Below are positions 23,158-34,651 of a DNA stretch of 64,000 nt, piece by piece (positions within the stretch are counted from its first letter, which is position 1; each line of letters starts with the position of its first letter). A program made the translations under genes and the position numbers. The stretch spans positions 1 to 64,000 of the forward strand of contig MU119366.1 in NCBI GenBank assembly GCA_014904845.1, read 5' to 3'. This DNA is from Acephala macrosclerotiorum. Lineage: Eukaryota; Ascomycota; Leotiomycetes; Helotiales; Mollisiaceae. The notes beneath the pieces were generated by a model. It was not told where the DNA came from, did no database searches, and saw only the letters and a program-made list of their open reading frames with translations.

Positions 23158-25180
23158 ATGACTTGCGTTCAAGCTCAGACTTCAGAACACCTTCACGATT
23201 CCAAGGACGGGGTGTCTATAGCGCGAACACGTGACCTACCCAGTTCCACCAAACCTATCGAAAGCAGAGAAACGGAGTTCAATCTTACGTCTGTTCCGAA
23301 TTTCGAATTCGCCTCCTCGCCTGTCCTATCAGGAAGTGCTTCGGACATCACCAAAATTCAACATGAAGCTCGCTCGCTCTCAGAGCAACTGAAAAACATC
23401 TATCGTCTTGTACCTATGAAACATATGATTACAACTCGTCTGAAGCAGATAGCTCGTCGTTTGAGGCACCTTCGCTGTATTCACCATACAATTCGAATCT
23501 CCACCACGAGACATACAGCCAACTTTCTGATCATCTGGATGTAAGCCCTTTCGAATTTCCGTCGCCGTCACTACCCATTTTCCGCTTTATATTTCCAATA
23601 GAAGCAGCGCGTTTCGTAGGGGTAACGGTTTCAACACCTATCTCAAACGCCTCACCTATAGCTTATATGTGCGAATAGGATAGTTGTATCATCTACTGCA
23701 GAAACCCTCACGACGAGCTACCACCAGTACCCAAAATGCACCGTGTACTATTCGGACGATTCCTACTCGAACTCATGCTGCAAATACAACGCCTTCTCGA
23801 GTACCTTGTACTCTTACTGCAAAATATTGTTCAAGCACTTAAATCCGGCAAATTTGCAGAATTTTCAAATCGGCAACGGCCGAAATGTACAACCATGCCT
23901 TGGACCATCTGGCCTTCGCTGGTAGTATTATGGGGCGTTTGTTGGATGTTCTATCCCCCTTTGGATTTGCTGGACGAGGCTATATACCGGTCTCTTTTGG
24001 CGGATGAGCAGTTGATGTCCTTTCCAGGTGAGTAACTATTCTCTTGCTGCACCTTCAGAGACTAATTGTTGCAGGTCTTCGTCCCCCTTATTTCCTGCCT
24101 ATACCCGAATACTCACCCTTTAACCTCGAGATTTGGAATGCCCCTGAGGATGAGGTCCCGGAAGGCCCTGCCACGTCTCACGGTCAAATCCCAAGCTTTC
24201 TTTCACAGATGGGGTTCGAAGGCCAAAGACCTAATGCCAATCACACTTCTCCAACAAACCTTGGGTCACCACATGGAACCGTCTCGCCCATCCTCGAGAC
24301 CCCTCCTAGTCAGTCGGAAATCCAGCCTCCTGCGAAATCGGGTGAAGAAGCAGGGTGTTTGAGCAATCGACACATGCCTAAAGTGCTAACTACACCCCTC
24401 CTAATAACAGCAATGGCACAGGATGGCCCGTCTCTACCGACCCTACTACCACGACAAGCACCATTTGGATCGCAAAATCTCCAAAATCCCCTCAGTAAGG
24501 CGGAAGGCAAACTGATGTGCAGTCGCCCCGATTGCGGTGACAAAACATTCAAATGGCCTTCAGACTTGCAGTAAGCTTTCCATAGGCACTTGCCCCCATT
24601 CCCCATCACTTCAAAGAGAAATTACACTGACCTCAGTCCCAGAACACACATGAACAAACATACACGGCCATTCCGTTGCCCTATCAGAGACTGCCCTCGC
24701 CCCAAGTCTGGCTTCGCAACCAAAGGCGTCCTTGATCGACACATGAAGCGAGTTCATGGGGTCTCGTGTTCAACTTCTGCTGCTCCTCTTGCTGTTGCCG
24801 TCGAAAATGGCTCGGTCGATCTAGAGCAAGGCGAGATGATGCTGGAAGTCATGCCAGGGAGCGTCGTTGTTCGAGCTAAGGGCAAAGGCAGGGCCAAGCG
24901 ATCGCTGACCAGCAGTTCGAGCGTTGGAGAATCAGGCGAGGAAGAGGAGGGTACAACGTTGGCGAGTAGTGCAAAAAAGGCCAAGATAATAGAGCAGCGG
25001 TCAAGTGGATCTCAACAGGCCAGTCAGCGCGAAGAAGAGTTGGTCAAGGAGAACGAGACGTTGAGGCAGCAATTAGACAGAGCGAACGAACAGTCAGAGA
25101 GGTATCACCAGGAGAGAGAAAAGGAGCGAGATGTATTGTTGGGCATCATTGCTGAGTCGCAAAGCAAGCAGGGAAAGTAG
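23158..25180 (+). CDS. C2H2 zinc-finger protein with C-terminal coiled coil
   Basis: The 3' half is well supported. An exon ending at about 24027 joins at 24075 to a Pro/Ser-rich exon (24075-24570), then via a GTAAGC intron (24571-24636) to 24637-25180. The join creates two zinc fingers: CSRPDC with HMNKH, linker TRPFRC, then CPIRDC with HMKRVH. Relatives in this fungal class have the same SDLxxHMNKHTRPFxC layout. The last 50 residues are heptad-rich and Gln/Glu-rich, a likely coiled coil. The 5' half is less certain: an exon from 23158 (MTCVQAQTSE) and a Ser/Tyr-rich stretch near 23430-23690 look coding, but their splice junctions are not resolved. The protein is probably a nuclear DNA-binding regulator; its targets are unknown. 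Basic KGKGRAK before the coiled coil could be a nuclear signal. Confidence 0.7.
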
Positions 25181-25845
25181 TTCTTGAAATTTGGAGTTGG
25201 AGAAGGCCGGATCTCTGTTTATGATTGTTGCAGAATTTTTCATGTTTCATTCAGGAATAAAATTTATTTGAGTCACTTAACACGGAAATTGACAGCTTCA
25301 GATTAACTCCGAGAAGTAATTATGTCAGTGCACTCGCACAGTATCACCTTGAAACTCTTCAAGTTCATCACCGGCATCCGTGGAAAAGATCACGAAAAGG
25401 AAACGACCGAGTACGATATAAAACTGCGCGTAAATAAAATCCATTTAACGAATACAACGCCAGCACCCAACGAGATTCTACCCTATCCCGTCCCTGAAAA
25501 CGCCTCCAATCCGCCATCAAGCCCCCCGAATCCACTGGCCTTTCCATCCATTCCTTGCCTCCCGGCACAGAAGAAGCCCCTTTGTTTTCAAATCCATCGC
25601 AGCATAAGAGTATACATTTAGTCATAAACGGCATCGCACAACCAACACTCATAATTTCCTCGCACTTGCAACCACCCTCGAGAGAACGTCTTCAACCAAG
25701 GATCCCGTTGCCTCGCATGATCGTATATTGGCAATATAGAAACGTTTCGTTTGAAAGTCTCGCAAGAAAGCACCGCGCGCCTTGGCAGTGGAAATCTGAC
25801 AAGAGCCAAAGAATCGATTTACGGAGATCAAGACTCGCTCCATCC

Positions 25846-28071
25846 TCACTTATCCAGCCCAACACCTCCAAGACCCTGCAGCTTCGCGAGAATGCTGCCC
25901 TTCAAGAGAGCTGTAATGACCGTACCCATCATCTCCGCATCAAAATTCTCCTCCTGCGGCAGACCTGGCTGGCTTTCACTCTCTCGCACAGCGGGAATTC
26001 CCACCAGCTTGTGTGTCTTGTCGTCGACGTCCTTCCTCTTTCTAATCGGCTTCACGAGCCCGAACTCCTCTAAAACATCATCTCCGGCTGATCCCACAGC
26101 TGCGAGCGCATCGTAGGCTACTACTTTCGTGAAGTATGGAATCATGTCTTTGCCCATGGGATAAGGCTCATCGGGTTCATGGCCAGCGGCGAACCAGGTG
26201 GATTTGGTCTGTACATACCAGTCCTGAGTCATATATGGTGCATATGGGTGGTCGCTGCAGGCACGTTCGTAGAAGTTGAGATCTTGTTGCACTTGGACTT
26301 TTCGTAGGTATGGGCCAAGCGGATGACCTGACTGGTCGAGGAATTCGAAAAGATCGTTGTACAATGGAACGGCGGTTGCGGCAACTTTCGTCCATGCAGT
26401 GGATTTGATGTCATGCCTCTGCATGAAGGCGTGGAAGGTATCTGCGCCTTGCTCGTCGAATTTGTTGTTCTGTGCTGCAAAGTCGGCAGTGAGCTTACCG
26501 TTGATGATGCGGTATCCGCCTTGAAGGACAACATTTTCGATGCCTTTTTCCAGAAGCTTCTCGTGCTCCTCGGAGAATTTGGCCATGTCCATCAAGCTCG
26601 AGATTGTAAGAACTGTTATTTTGTGCCCTTTCTCGAGCGCATCCTCGAAAATCATCTTGAGAAGTGTTTGCCCATCCTTCAAATCTTTCTTCTTCTCTAA
26701 TGCAGGCATGAACTCCTCAGTATTGTCAAACTCATGCGTATGCGCCTCAAGTGTCCGATTTGGATCTCCAATTGTACCGATGCCTACTGGAATGTTCGGA
26801 TAGCCCATCGAATCAAGAGCTCCTCGACCAAATAGGGCTCGCCTGTCCGGAGGCATCAGATTTGCGACAAAACCTTCCACAAATACAACACCCAGACGAT
26901 GCAGCTCTTTCAGACACATCATAGCCAAGAGATCGTCATAGTCCTTTGCAAGATCTGTGACAACTGCAATGTGTGGTATCCGTTGCTTACCGTCTCCAGC
27001 CAACTTTGCACGCTGATCTACAATCTTCAAGAGAGTTTCGTACACTTGACCTTCCTCGCGCGTGAAGCCGTTGGGAATCAAAGGATTTGTTGGCAAGTAT
27101 GGCGATAATAGATCGGACTCATCAACAGGGTCTGGATGGTAAGTGCGTTCGAAGATTGACAAGACTTTTTCGAAATGCTGTAGGAGTTCGTTCCGGGAGA
27201 ACCTTTTTGTTGTGTCCGCTGATAAGCAGGCCAAGACATACTTCATCAAATTCCGGCTGTAAACCTTTTGAAGGACGTTTCGCTTGTAGTCCCCAAATCT
27301 GTCGATGCCATCAACAGGGTTCAGGGCATTATATTCGTCGCTCCAGAATCGACCTCTTGTGAGGATGTGGAAAATGCATTTTCCAACTTGCCAGATGGTA
27401 TTCGGGCTCTCAATGAGGTAATCTGGAGCGCTCGCCCATGTTTTATCCTGGTTTGCATCAGTTCTGTCGATACGTGAGGACGAAAGTTCCTTTACCATTG
27501 GAATGAGTTCTGAAACCAAGCACCGAAAGATCCTCCACACAACTTCCTCTGGAATGGCCCCAGAGACAGCATATCGACTGTACAAATCATCAGTATAGGC
27601 ACCTCTCACACATAAAGAAGGTGGGAGCACGTACTTATACAGAGTATTGAGGAACTCCTGCTTGCGGCCTTCTGCCCATTGCCTGTAAATATTTGAAAAC
27701 TCTCTGTCCGTTCTATGCGCCGGTAACCTGAACGGAGGCCCAATGCTGCGGTCCCGACCTCTCCGTGTCTGGTCTTCTTGCTTCCAGGTTTTCTGGTCTT
27801 TAGTTCTGCTATACCGCCATACACCTCGAATTTGGTACCGGCCAGGATCTAGAGCTTGTCTCGCTTCCCATTTGTTTCGGTCGTTTTTAGAGTCGCGCTG
27901 TCTCCTCATTTCCTGTGCTGACAAGTACCAGTTGTCCATCAAATTATCTAGATCTGTAGTGATAGAATCGCTTGCGCCCTCGACTCTTCTTTGGTGTTTC
28001 GCCGGTCGAAGCTCTTTATCCAAGTCGATGCGGTCCCTCATATTGGAATGGCCGAAGGGGCGCTTGAACAT
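25846..28071 (-). CDS. Kinase-lobe-like plus nucleoside-hydrolase-like fusion protein
   Basis: An open frame of 741 codons starts at ATG 28071. A consensus intron of 57 bases (27634-27578, GTACGT to TACAG, with ACTGAT branch) lies within it and keeps frame, so the product is probably 722 residues. After a basic N-terminus, residues ~160-330 resemble a protein-kinase C-lobe: IWQVGKCIFHILT like kinase helix F, then YVLACLSADTTKRFS like the final helices. No Gly-loop, HRD or DFG motif is visible. From about residue 365 the sequence matches inosine-uridine-type nucleoside hydrolases. It has VVTDLAKDYDDLLA (the Asp cluster that binds calcium), then VEGFVAN, VLTISSLMDMA, ENVVLQGGY and an Asn/Asp-rich substrate region. 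It may hydrolyse a nucleoside or related N-glycosidic bond, with the first part as an inactive kinase-like adaptor. The biological role is not known. Confidence 0.72.
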   Translation of the reverse strand: MFKRPFGHSNMRDRIDLDKELRPAKHQRRVEGASDSITTDLDNLMDNWYLSAQEMRRQRDSKNDRNKWEARQALDPGRYQIRGVWRYSRTKDQKTWKQEDQTRRGRDRSIGPPFRLPAHRTDREFSNIYRQWAEGRKQEFLNTLYKYVLPPSLCVRGAYTDDLYSRYAVSGAIPEEVVWRIFRCLVSELIPMVKELSSSRIDRTDANQDKTWASAPDYLIESPNTIWQVGKCIFHILTRGRFWSDEYNALNPVDGIDRFGDYKRNVLQKVYSRNLMKYVLACLSADTTKRFSRNELLQHFEKVLSIFERTYHPDPVDESDLLSPYLPTNPLIPNGFTREEGQVYETLLKIVDQRAKLAGDGKQRIPHIAVVTDLAKDYDDLLAMMCLKELHRLGVVFVEGFVANLMPPDRRALFGRGALDSMGYPNIPVGIGTIGDPNRTLEAHTHEFDNTEEFMPALEKKKDLKDGQTLLKMIFEDALEKGHKITVLTISSLMDMAKFSEEHEKLLEKGIENVVLQGGYRIINGKLTADFAAQNNKFDEQGADTFHAFMQRHDIKSTAWTKVAATAVPLYNDLFEFLDQSGHPLGPYLRKVQVQQDLNFYERACSDHPYAPYMTQDWYVQTKSTWFAAGHEPDEPYPMGKDMIPYFTKVVAYDALAAVGSAGDDVLEEFGLVKPIRKRKDVDDKTHKLVGIPAVRESESQPGLPQEENFDAEMMGTVITALLKGSILAKLQGLGGVGLDK

Positions 28072-28105
28072 ATTTGTATGCGATGGTGTTGAGGCTGAGA
28101 AGTGA

Positions 28106-31100
28106 TAAGGCTGTGTAGGCTACCAATTTATAGCTCACCGTAAATTAGGCGCGGGATCGATATGGCTATCGCAAGATGAACGAGTCCGTGAGTCCGCGCG
28201 TGAGGTGTTCTGTTGGATGATTCAAACAGCCTGACTTCAACCTCATCCTTGAGGAGTGAGTTGAGAGGATATGGGCACCAGGTGATTGGTCTTGAGGACA
28301 AAGACTGAGGCTACGGCGTCGTTTGAAGATTGTTTTTCCAACGCTGCTGAGCATCTCCTTGAGACGGCCGCGGTGACAAAGAACGGTGTAAAAGCTAGAA
28401 ACACTGGGTTATGCACGTAGGGTTATGTGTAGGCATATTCCTTTGATGATAGCGATGAAGGTCGCGAGTTGAATGAAGATAGAATGCATGAGGCTAGGGA
28501 CGAGGTGACGATGCGCCCGAGTTAATGCCTCATAAACAAGGCATAAAATAAGGCATGGGAGGCTTAGACAATTAGGCAAACACAATATTGCCACGAGAGA
28601 TTATCGTTAATTACTCTGCAAGCCACATTATTACCTATTCCGTTGTCGCGTTTGCAAACCAGGCTATGCAACTAGGTGAGCCATTTCAGGGTGGTCGGTC
28701 ACGTGATAATATTTTCAGTGCCCGCGGTTGAATAGAAGCCAGTAGACCACAAGAACTCATTAATTTGCTTTTATGGTGCATGCTCTAGTTATCGTAAGAC
28801 TTTCATAACTAGAGGAGTACTGGGACAAATTCCATTCCACGTGATCCTCCTCCCCAGGATTTCCTTGCCAGACCGAGGTGTGGCTGTCAGCTGTCCCCCA
28901 AAGCGGCTATGGAATTTCCAAGCAACTGAAGCATGTGTTCTAGAAGCTCGTTCTCCAGATTATCCTTTCTATACAGAAAGGCAGACTTTCTCCACACCGA
29001 CCTCTTCTCCCGACCTAACAAATCCCCTTCGTTAAATTTACGACAAACTGGAGCTCCAAAAGAAACCAGGAGACCAGTGTATCTGCCCCGCCTCCTTCAA
29101 GGTATTCACCGAGGTCAGCACTCTACATCAGCCTTAAATATCTCGTGATAACCCCTGAACTTTATTAGCGAGCCCACTTCTTACGGATTCACTTAGCTAG
29201 GTTTTATGATTCGAAAGGAATGCCAAACTCTTAGGCAAATCACCAGGATTTCAGGATCAGTCACTCGGTATATACCGCCCCACATGCCAGATTCACTCAT
29301 CTGGACTTGTCACACCGCTCTAGAAGCCGTGTGGATGGTCACGAAATACCCAGGTACCTTATCTCTCCTTACCGCTCTGTGACATGTTAGTCTGAATGAT
29401 TTCAGCCATATTACTCCCTGGTAAGTATAATCACGGAGAAGCGGCAGTGTACCGATGCTGAAAGCCAAGATAGCATATCAAGAGAAGACCTTTCTAATTT
29501 CCAGACACAGACACCGAGAATGAAATTGTGGCACCACACTTGCAAGTTGATATACGACAGTTACTCCATCATTGGTACGTGGACCCTCTTGGTGGGAAAT
29601 AGTACATCTGAAGCGGCACGCCCAATATCAAAATATCCAAAAGAGTACGAAATGCGGCCCCCAAACCGATGTTATGCAGATTTCCAAGACCTAGTTTGAA
29701 CGACAGCTCATCCTACCCGACTACCACATGGCTGGAAAGACACACCGAGATGTGCCACTGTTCTGGAAGCCAATGATCTCCGTCAATTAGAAGAAGCTAC
29801 GAACTGTGGGAACTTCATTCCATCAGCTAAAATTCCAATAGCTCCAAGATGGATCATTCGAGCTACAAGTTACACACGATCAAGCATCTGCATTCAGAAG
29901 CACACCCGAAGTGAAGCGGATGCCTCCTTCATCTTTACCATTCCATAAAGATCGAGAAGCTTCATGCACACCCAAACATTCGCAGATGCATCTCACGAAC
30001 CAGCCGCTGGTCCACACCCTCCAAATGTTCACCGAGGTCCTCTTGATGTCCAGAACTCGATGGCCCAGCAATATGCAGCATTGTGGGGCAAAACAGAGAA
30101 CCTCGTGTCAGCCACGAGCTACACTTCAGCCATCGACGGAAAGGAGATGAAAGTCTTACTATCTTGCCTCCCCCGCTTCTCCTTGCGTTCACCGAATTAA
30201 GCGAGATACCCGATGAGCTCCTAAAATCCACTCGTAAGGAGTTTCCCATTGGACAAAATGCGCACCATTCAAGTGGAACATGCACGCAGTAATGGAAAGA
30301 AGTGAGATAATATTTCTTTCGTAGTTTTCTTTATGAGTGTGGGTCAACTCGTGTTTGACGTGCTTCTCAACTTTTCATTCATACCCATACCATATTTTCG
30401 CTTAAGCGAGAGCAGCACTGCAAGCTCTCAAGTTACCTCTCAAGAGCTAAAGAGGATGAGTGAGTTGGTGAAGGAGCATGATACCTGGAGCATCGTCAAC
30501 GGAGACGTAGTATTCGGGGGAAGGAGAAGAAAGAACCCCTGTGGTTGGCTAAATGTGAAGTAGAGCAGGTGCCCATACCAAGCTTGCAAACCCAAAGAAT
30601 ATCGGAATAAGACAACCAAGCTCATTTTCACGCTCCACACCTCCGGTTATGCACACCGCCATATGCACGATAGCAGCTGCTACCTTCGAGAGGTGTAATT
30701 TAGAGGTACCCTGACTCCAAGTCCCACCTGGAAAGGGAACTTTTCAAGCGAAGAAGGCAGACAGCCAGATATTACTCACAGATGCTTGCCTTGAAAGATA
30801 CACCGAGCTGCGTTGTTCATTTATATGCCAATGAGATTCTTCAATATGAGATTAACTGCGCGTTCGAGAGTTCCGCCTTAGCCCGTTAGGAGAGCGAGCC
30901 CCGTCACCCTCGATTTGTGGTTCATGAAAGAGGCATACCAAATATAACCATATGAATATACATTCGCCATCTGGCAACCTGCGTACTGAAATTCCACACC
31001 GAGACTCAGGAGCTTACGAGATATCCAATCAAATCCGTCGATTGACTCCAATCTCGGACTGTTTGCTCCTCCTCGAGTCTCAACCATCACTCGCATCCAA

Positions 31101-32700
31101 CAAACAGCAGCGCTAGCAAGACACGAACTTCACCATTCCCACAGGATGAGAGAGATGGCCAGGGAAACAAGAAATTTCTGAAATAAACCTATTGCTCAGC
31201 CATCCCCTTCAGCACGTGCCACCAACGCACACCGAATAATCAAGCCCAAATTAACCCTGGAAGCATACCAGACTACTGGTTTGTGGGTTTTGCAGAAGAT
31301 ACTTCCAATTCTGCTTCATCTCGAATATTTGACACTGGCCATTAGACAGAATACGAACAAGAGACAGTCTTGTTCAAGAATGTCCAAGATACTGAACCTC
31401 ACTACCTCGCCTTACCTCCTCATTCTCCAAGCGGAAAAGGGTTTCGAATCGGCCTCTTATCAAGTCATCGTTCTCCACGTTCAAAGAACACTACCAGCTT
31501 GCCACGTAGCAATAAGTCCAACACACGTATCTCATGGCTTCACTTTACAAGATCACTCCATTCACGTTCGACACTGACAATAATTTAGGAGCATCCCTTA
31601 ATGAAAAAATGGGCTGGTACCGTATCTGCAGCCACCAATCCATTGCCTATATCATCATATCAAATCAAAGCAAACAATCCTGCCGTCTCAAGTTCTGTGT
31701 TCCTTGAGTGTACATGCATTTCAACAATCTCTCAGACCAACCACCCAAAACCATCAACAGCAATCCATCCCACCGCACCGATCCGGAAATCCATCTCGAA
31801 AGTCACCAGAGCAAGTCGACGCATGTCTACAACAGCTCCGTCCAAGCCCACTTCGACTTTCGCCTTCCCGCCGGCATCGACTCATCCACGTGACCATCAT
31901 CAAAAAAAAAAAAAAAAAAAAANNNNNNNNNNAAAAAAAAAAAAAAAAAAAAAAAGAGAGTAACATGCAACACCCCCGCAAAAACAGTCCCCACCAAACA
32001 TCCAGAAGGAGATTTTCAAGCCCAAAATTATCATGCCGGATGAGAGGAACAGCTTCAAACCCATGTACCAATCATGAAAGAGAAGTCGACGCCAAGAGGC
32101 AGCATCAATGAAGCGAGCTGAGACAAATCGCGCAAGCACATGAGCAAAGTAAATAGGTATTCATCAAATAAGGAAATGCAGAATGGAGAGATTCTCGGTC
32201 AATTGAATTGCATGCAGTTCGACTCGCAAGCGCAAGATCAGATCCATGAATAAGCAACTAAATAACGCCCGCTCCGCTACACCATATTTTTCATCGCTCA
32301 GAGTTGCCCCCGAAGAAGGGAAATTGAAAAAATAAAAAATAAAAATAAACGCCACGCTAGGCTTCATTCCCAAGTTCATGTCGTACGTACGTATGTGTTG
32401 TATGTGGTCTGTTCTGTATCTTCGTGTTGTTTAATGTAGCATCGTCTGTTGTGACGGTGGTCTGTTCCCTTTGCGCCATGCATAGATATCAACCACCATA
32501 CCACTCAACTGCAAGCCATCGCCATCCCAGTATATGATTTGAGTCGTAAGGTCGTCTCTCAGGTACCGATTCCGGAAACCAAATTTTTCCATCCACTTGC
32601 TCACCCATCACCATCGCCATCTTTCATTATTCCAGCCATTACTACCGCCTCTGCCCGACCCGTTTCGCTTTCTGTATCCTCCCCGTTGAAACCCTGTTCT
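28106..32700. other. Gene-poor region of about 4.6 kb
   Basis: No open frame above about 100 codons has family features on either strand. The plus strand is unusually rich in the word CACCGA between 28995 and 31235. The stretch includes a 10-N gap at 31923-31932. It may be long 5' or 3' untranslated sequence, a non-coding transcript or decayed repeats. Confidence 0.5.
31902..31955. other. Assembly gap between poly-A runs
   Basis: Ten N bases at 31923-31932 are flanked on both sides by about twenty A bases. The homopolymer probably stopped assembly, so the true length is unknown. Confidence 0.95.
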
Positions 32701-32707
32701 CCATCTG

Positions 32708-34651
32708 TCAGCTGGATCTTTTCCGGCCCGTTGGCGGGTCTTCGGATTCAGGGGTCCATTCTTCCGGCTGGAAGTTTGGGTTGTTGTAGTGTGCCACGTT
32801 GTAATGGCTATTCTTGAACGTGCTCGTTTGGAACACGACTGGTCCTTCCCACTCGGCAGCGGCTTCCCATTCGTATTTGCTAGGCCGAAAGCTAGATGCT
32901 GAGCTTGGCGAAGAGAGTTCTGAAGACAGGGGATGGCCCGATAGGGAAGTATGCGATGAGGGGGAGGGCCGATGCGGCGCGGGCAAATGAGTAAGTATCG
33001 GGAGTTGAGTCGTTGGTGGTGGAAAGGCCGGGTGGGGCGTTGTGAGAGTTGGAGGCGTTAGCGAGTTTGGGGGCGGCGGTTGGGCGGGAAATGTCGCCGG
33101 AAGCGCGTTGGAAGGGGCCGTTACCGAAGAAGCGCCAGGGGAGCTAGGAGACATCGAGGCAGACATCGAGGCAGACATCGAGGCAGACATCGATGATGGA
33201 GTAAATGCTGGTTCTAGAGATTGTTGGTACTGTGAAGGGAAGCCGTGGTGAGAAGGCGGTTGAGTTGGAAGCGAGAAGCCAGGGATGCAGGTAAACAGGG
33301 ACATATCCATTCCCGACATGTCTCCCTGTACTGCTGGAGTGTGCTGGATGTTATATCGGTGGCTCAAGCTGTTGACTCTTTGGACTTGAATATTCGTGTT
33401 CGGAGGAATTGCAATTGGTGGTCCATGGTCCTTGTAAAGAATATCGTAGTGACTTGGCCGATACAGTAGATGTATCATTGGACCAGCAGGGTTCGTGGGT
33501 ACTCCGTTGGCATCCTCTTGCTGAAAGATATGACAGTTTGCCTGCGACCCCTCACTTCGGTCCAGATAGACAATCTCAACAGCCCATCCCATCGGTTTCA
33601 GCAGAGCATCAATGAGAAGCGTCATGCCCAGATGGTCAATTTCCATGTTGGGTGGCTCGATCCACTCTTGGCTATATTTTTCCACACCCGCTCCATTTGG
33701 TATGAAGCCCTCGTATGAAGCAGGATTGGCCTTCAGCCACGAACTGGCAAGAAGTCTGAAGTAGTACACGATGGAATCCGAAACGGCCTTGTCATTGAAC
33801 CGCTCTCGCAATGCAGCTTCAGCCCGTGGTATCGATTGTGGTATCAGATCCGCGAGGCCTCTCAATAGATTCGTTACTTCCTCTGCCATATCTTCGAACA
33901 CCCATTCTTCAAAGCCTCCAGCTGTCTTGAGTAGGTTGTCGAGCGATTTCATTCGGGTGATCTCCTCCTCCAATTGAGCCTTGTTCCGTAGTCGAATGAG
34001 GGTCTCGAAATATGAAAAGCCGGCAGCTACACGATATTAGCGATTGAACGTCGACAGGTATGCAGAGGAAGCTGAGGTCGTGCAAGCTGTAGAGACTGGT
34101 TGTGGGGTGAGCTTACCCCGCCACCCGCAATTGCCGTCACCCAATATCGGTCGATAATGCGAATACTTCTGCGGTAACGCCTGGTACGGGGTTAGTGTAG
34201 CTATAATGGGGAGCTGTAGAGGGACGAACAGAAGTCTTCGCAACGTAAATTGGGTCTGCCCTTGCGTACTCTTCGGTGATTGCCAGACTGCTCTTCTTCT
34301 CTCCCACTAGAGGACCCTTCAAACAATTAGCATCGTCCACAACCTCACTTTGGAGCTTCAGCCTACCTCCAGCGCAGGCTGGAAATCTCTAGCCAGCGCC
34401 TCCTGTGCCTCCATATCATTGCGGTCCATTTTGAATCGATGCGCGCCGTGCGAATTGTTGTGGTTGAAGGTGAGAGGTGCTCCGTGATTGATGTTGTTCG
34501 AAGCGACTGGACTGAAAATGGGATCTCGAAACTGTGGCGGACCGCTGTTGTCAACCATGCCGGCAGGTTGAAACCCAGGAAAGTCGGGAATGGGTGCAGT
34601 CAACCCATATGGAGAAAAGGGAGAATAGGGAGTTGGCTGTGGCTGGAACAT
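32708..34651 (-). CDS. Otubain-type (peptidase C65) deubiquitinase with disordered tails
   Basis: Four exons (34651-34367, 34316-34230, 34180-34117, 34026-32708) give 584 residues. The catalytic Cys is in PILGDGNCGWRA, created across the third intron, and the catalytic His is in YRPSHYDILY. The segment between them contains the helical ubiquitin-binding part of OTUB1-like enzymes (KYSHYRPI, FSYFETLIRL, GGFEEWVFEDM). The protein should cleave ubiquitin isopeptide bonds. It is much longer than animal OTUB1 (about 270 residues). It has a Pro-rich N-terminal extension of ~75 residues and a C-terminal tail of ~230 residues rich in Pro and Ser, including a tandem MSAS repeat. Long Pro/Ser tails occur in fungal homologues. 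One donor (34229) is GTTCGT; the other junctions are consensus. It probably acts in cytosol or nucleus. Confidence 0.9.
33150..33194. repeat. 12-base tandem repeat inside the otubain gene
   Basis: Three and a half copies of GACATCGAGGCA encode the repeated MSAS units of the otubain C-terminal tail on the minus strand. A 12-base unit keeps the frame, so copy-number change would only alter tail length. Confidence 0.85.
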
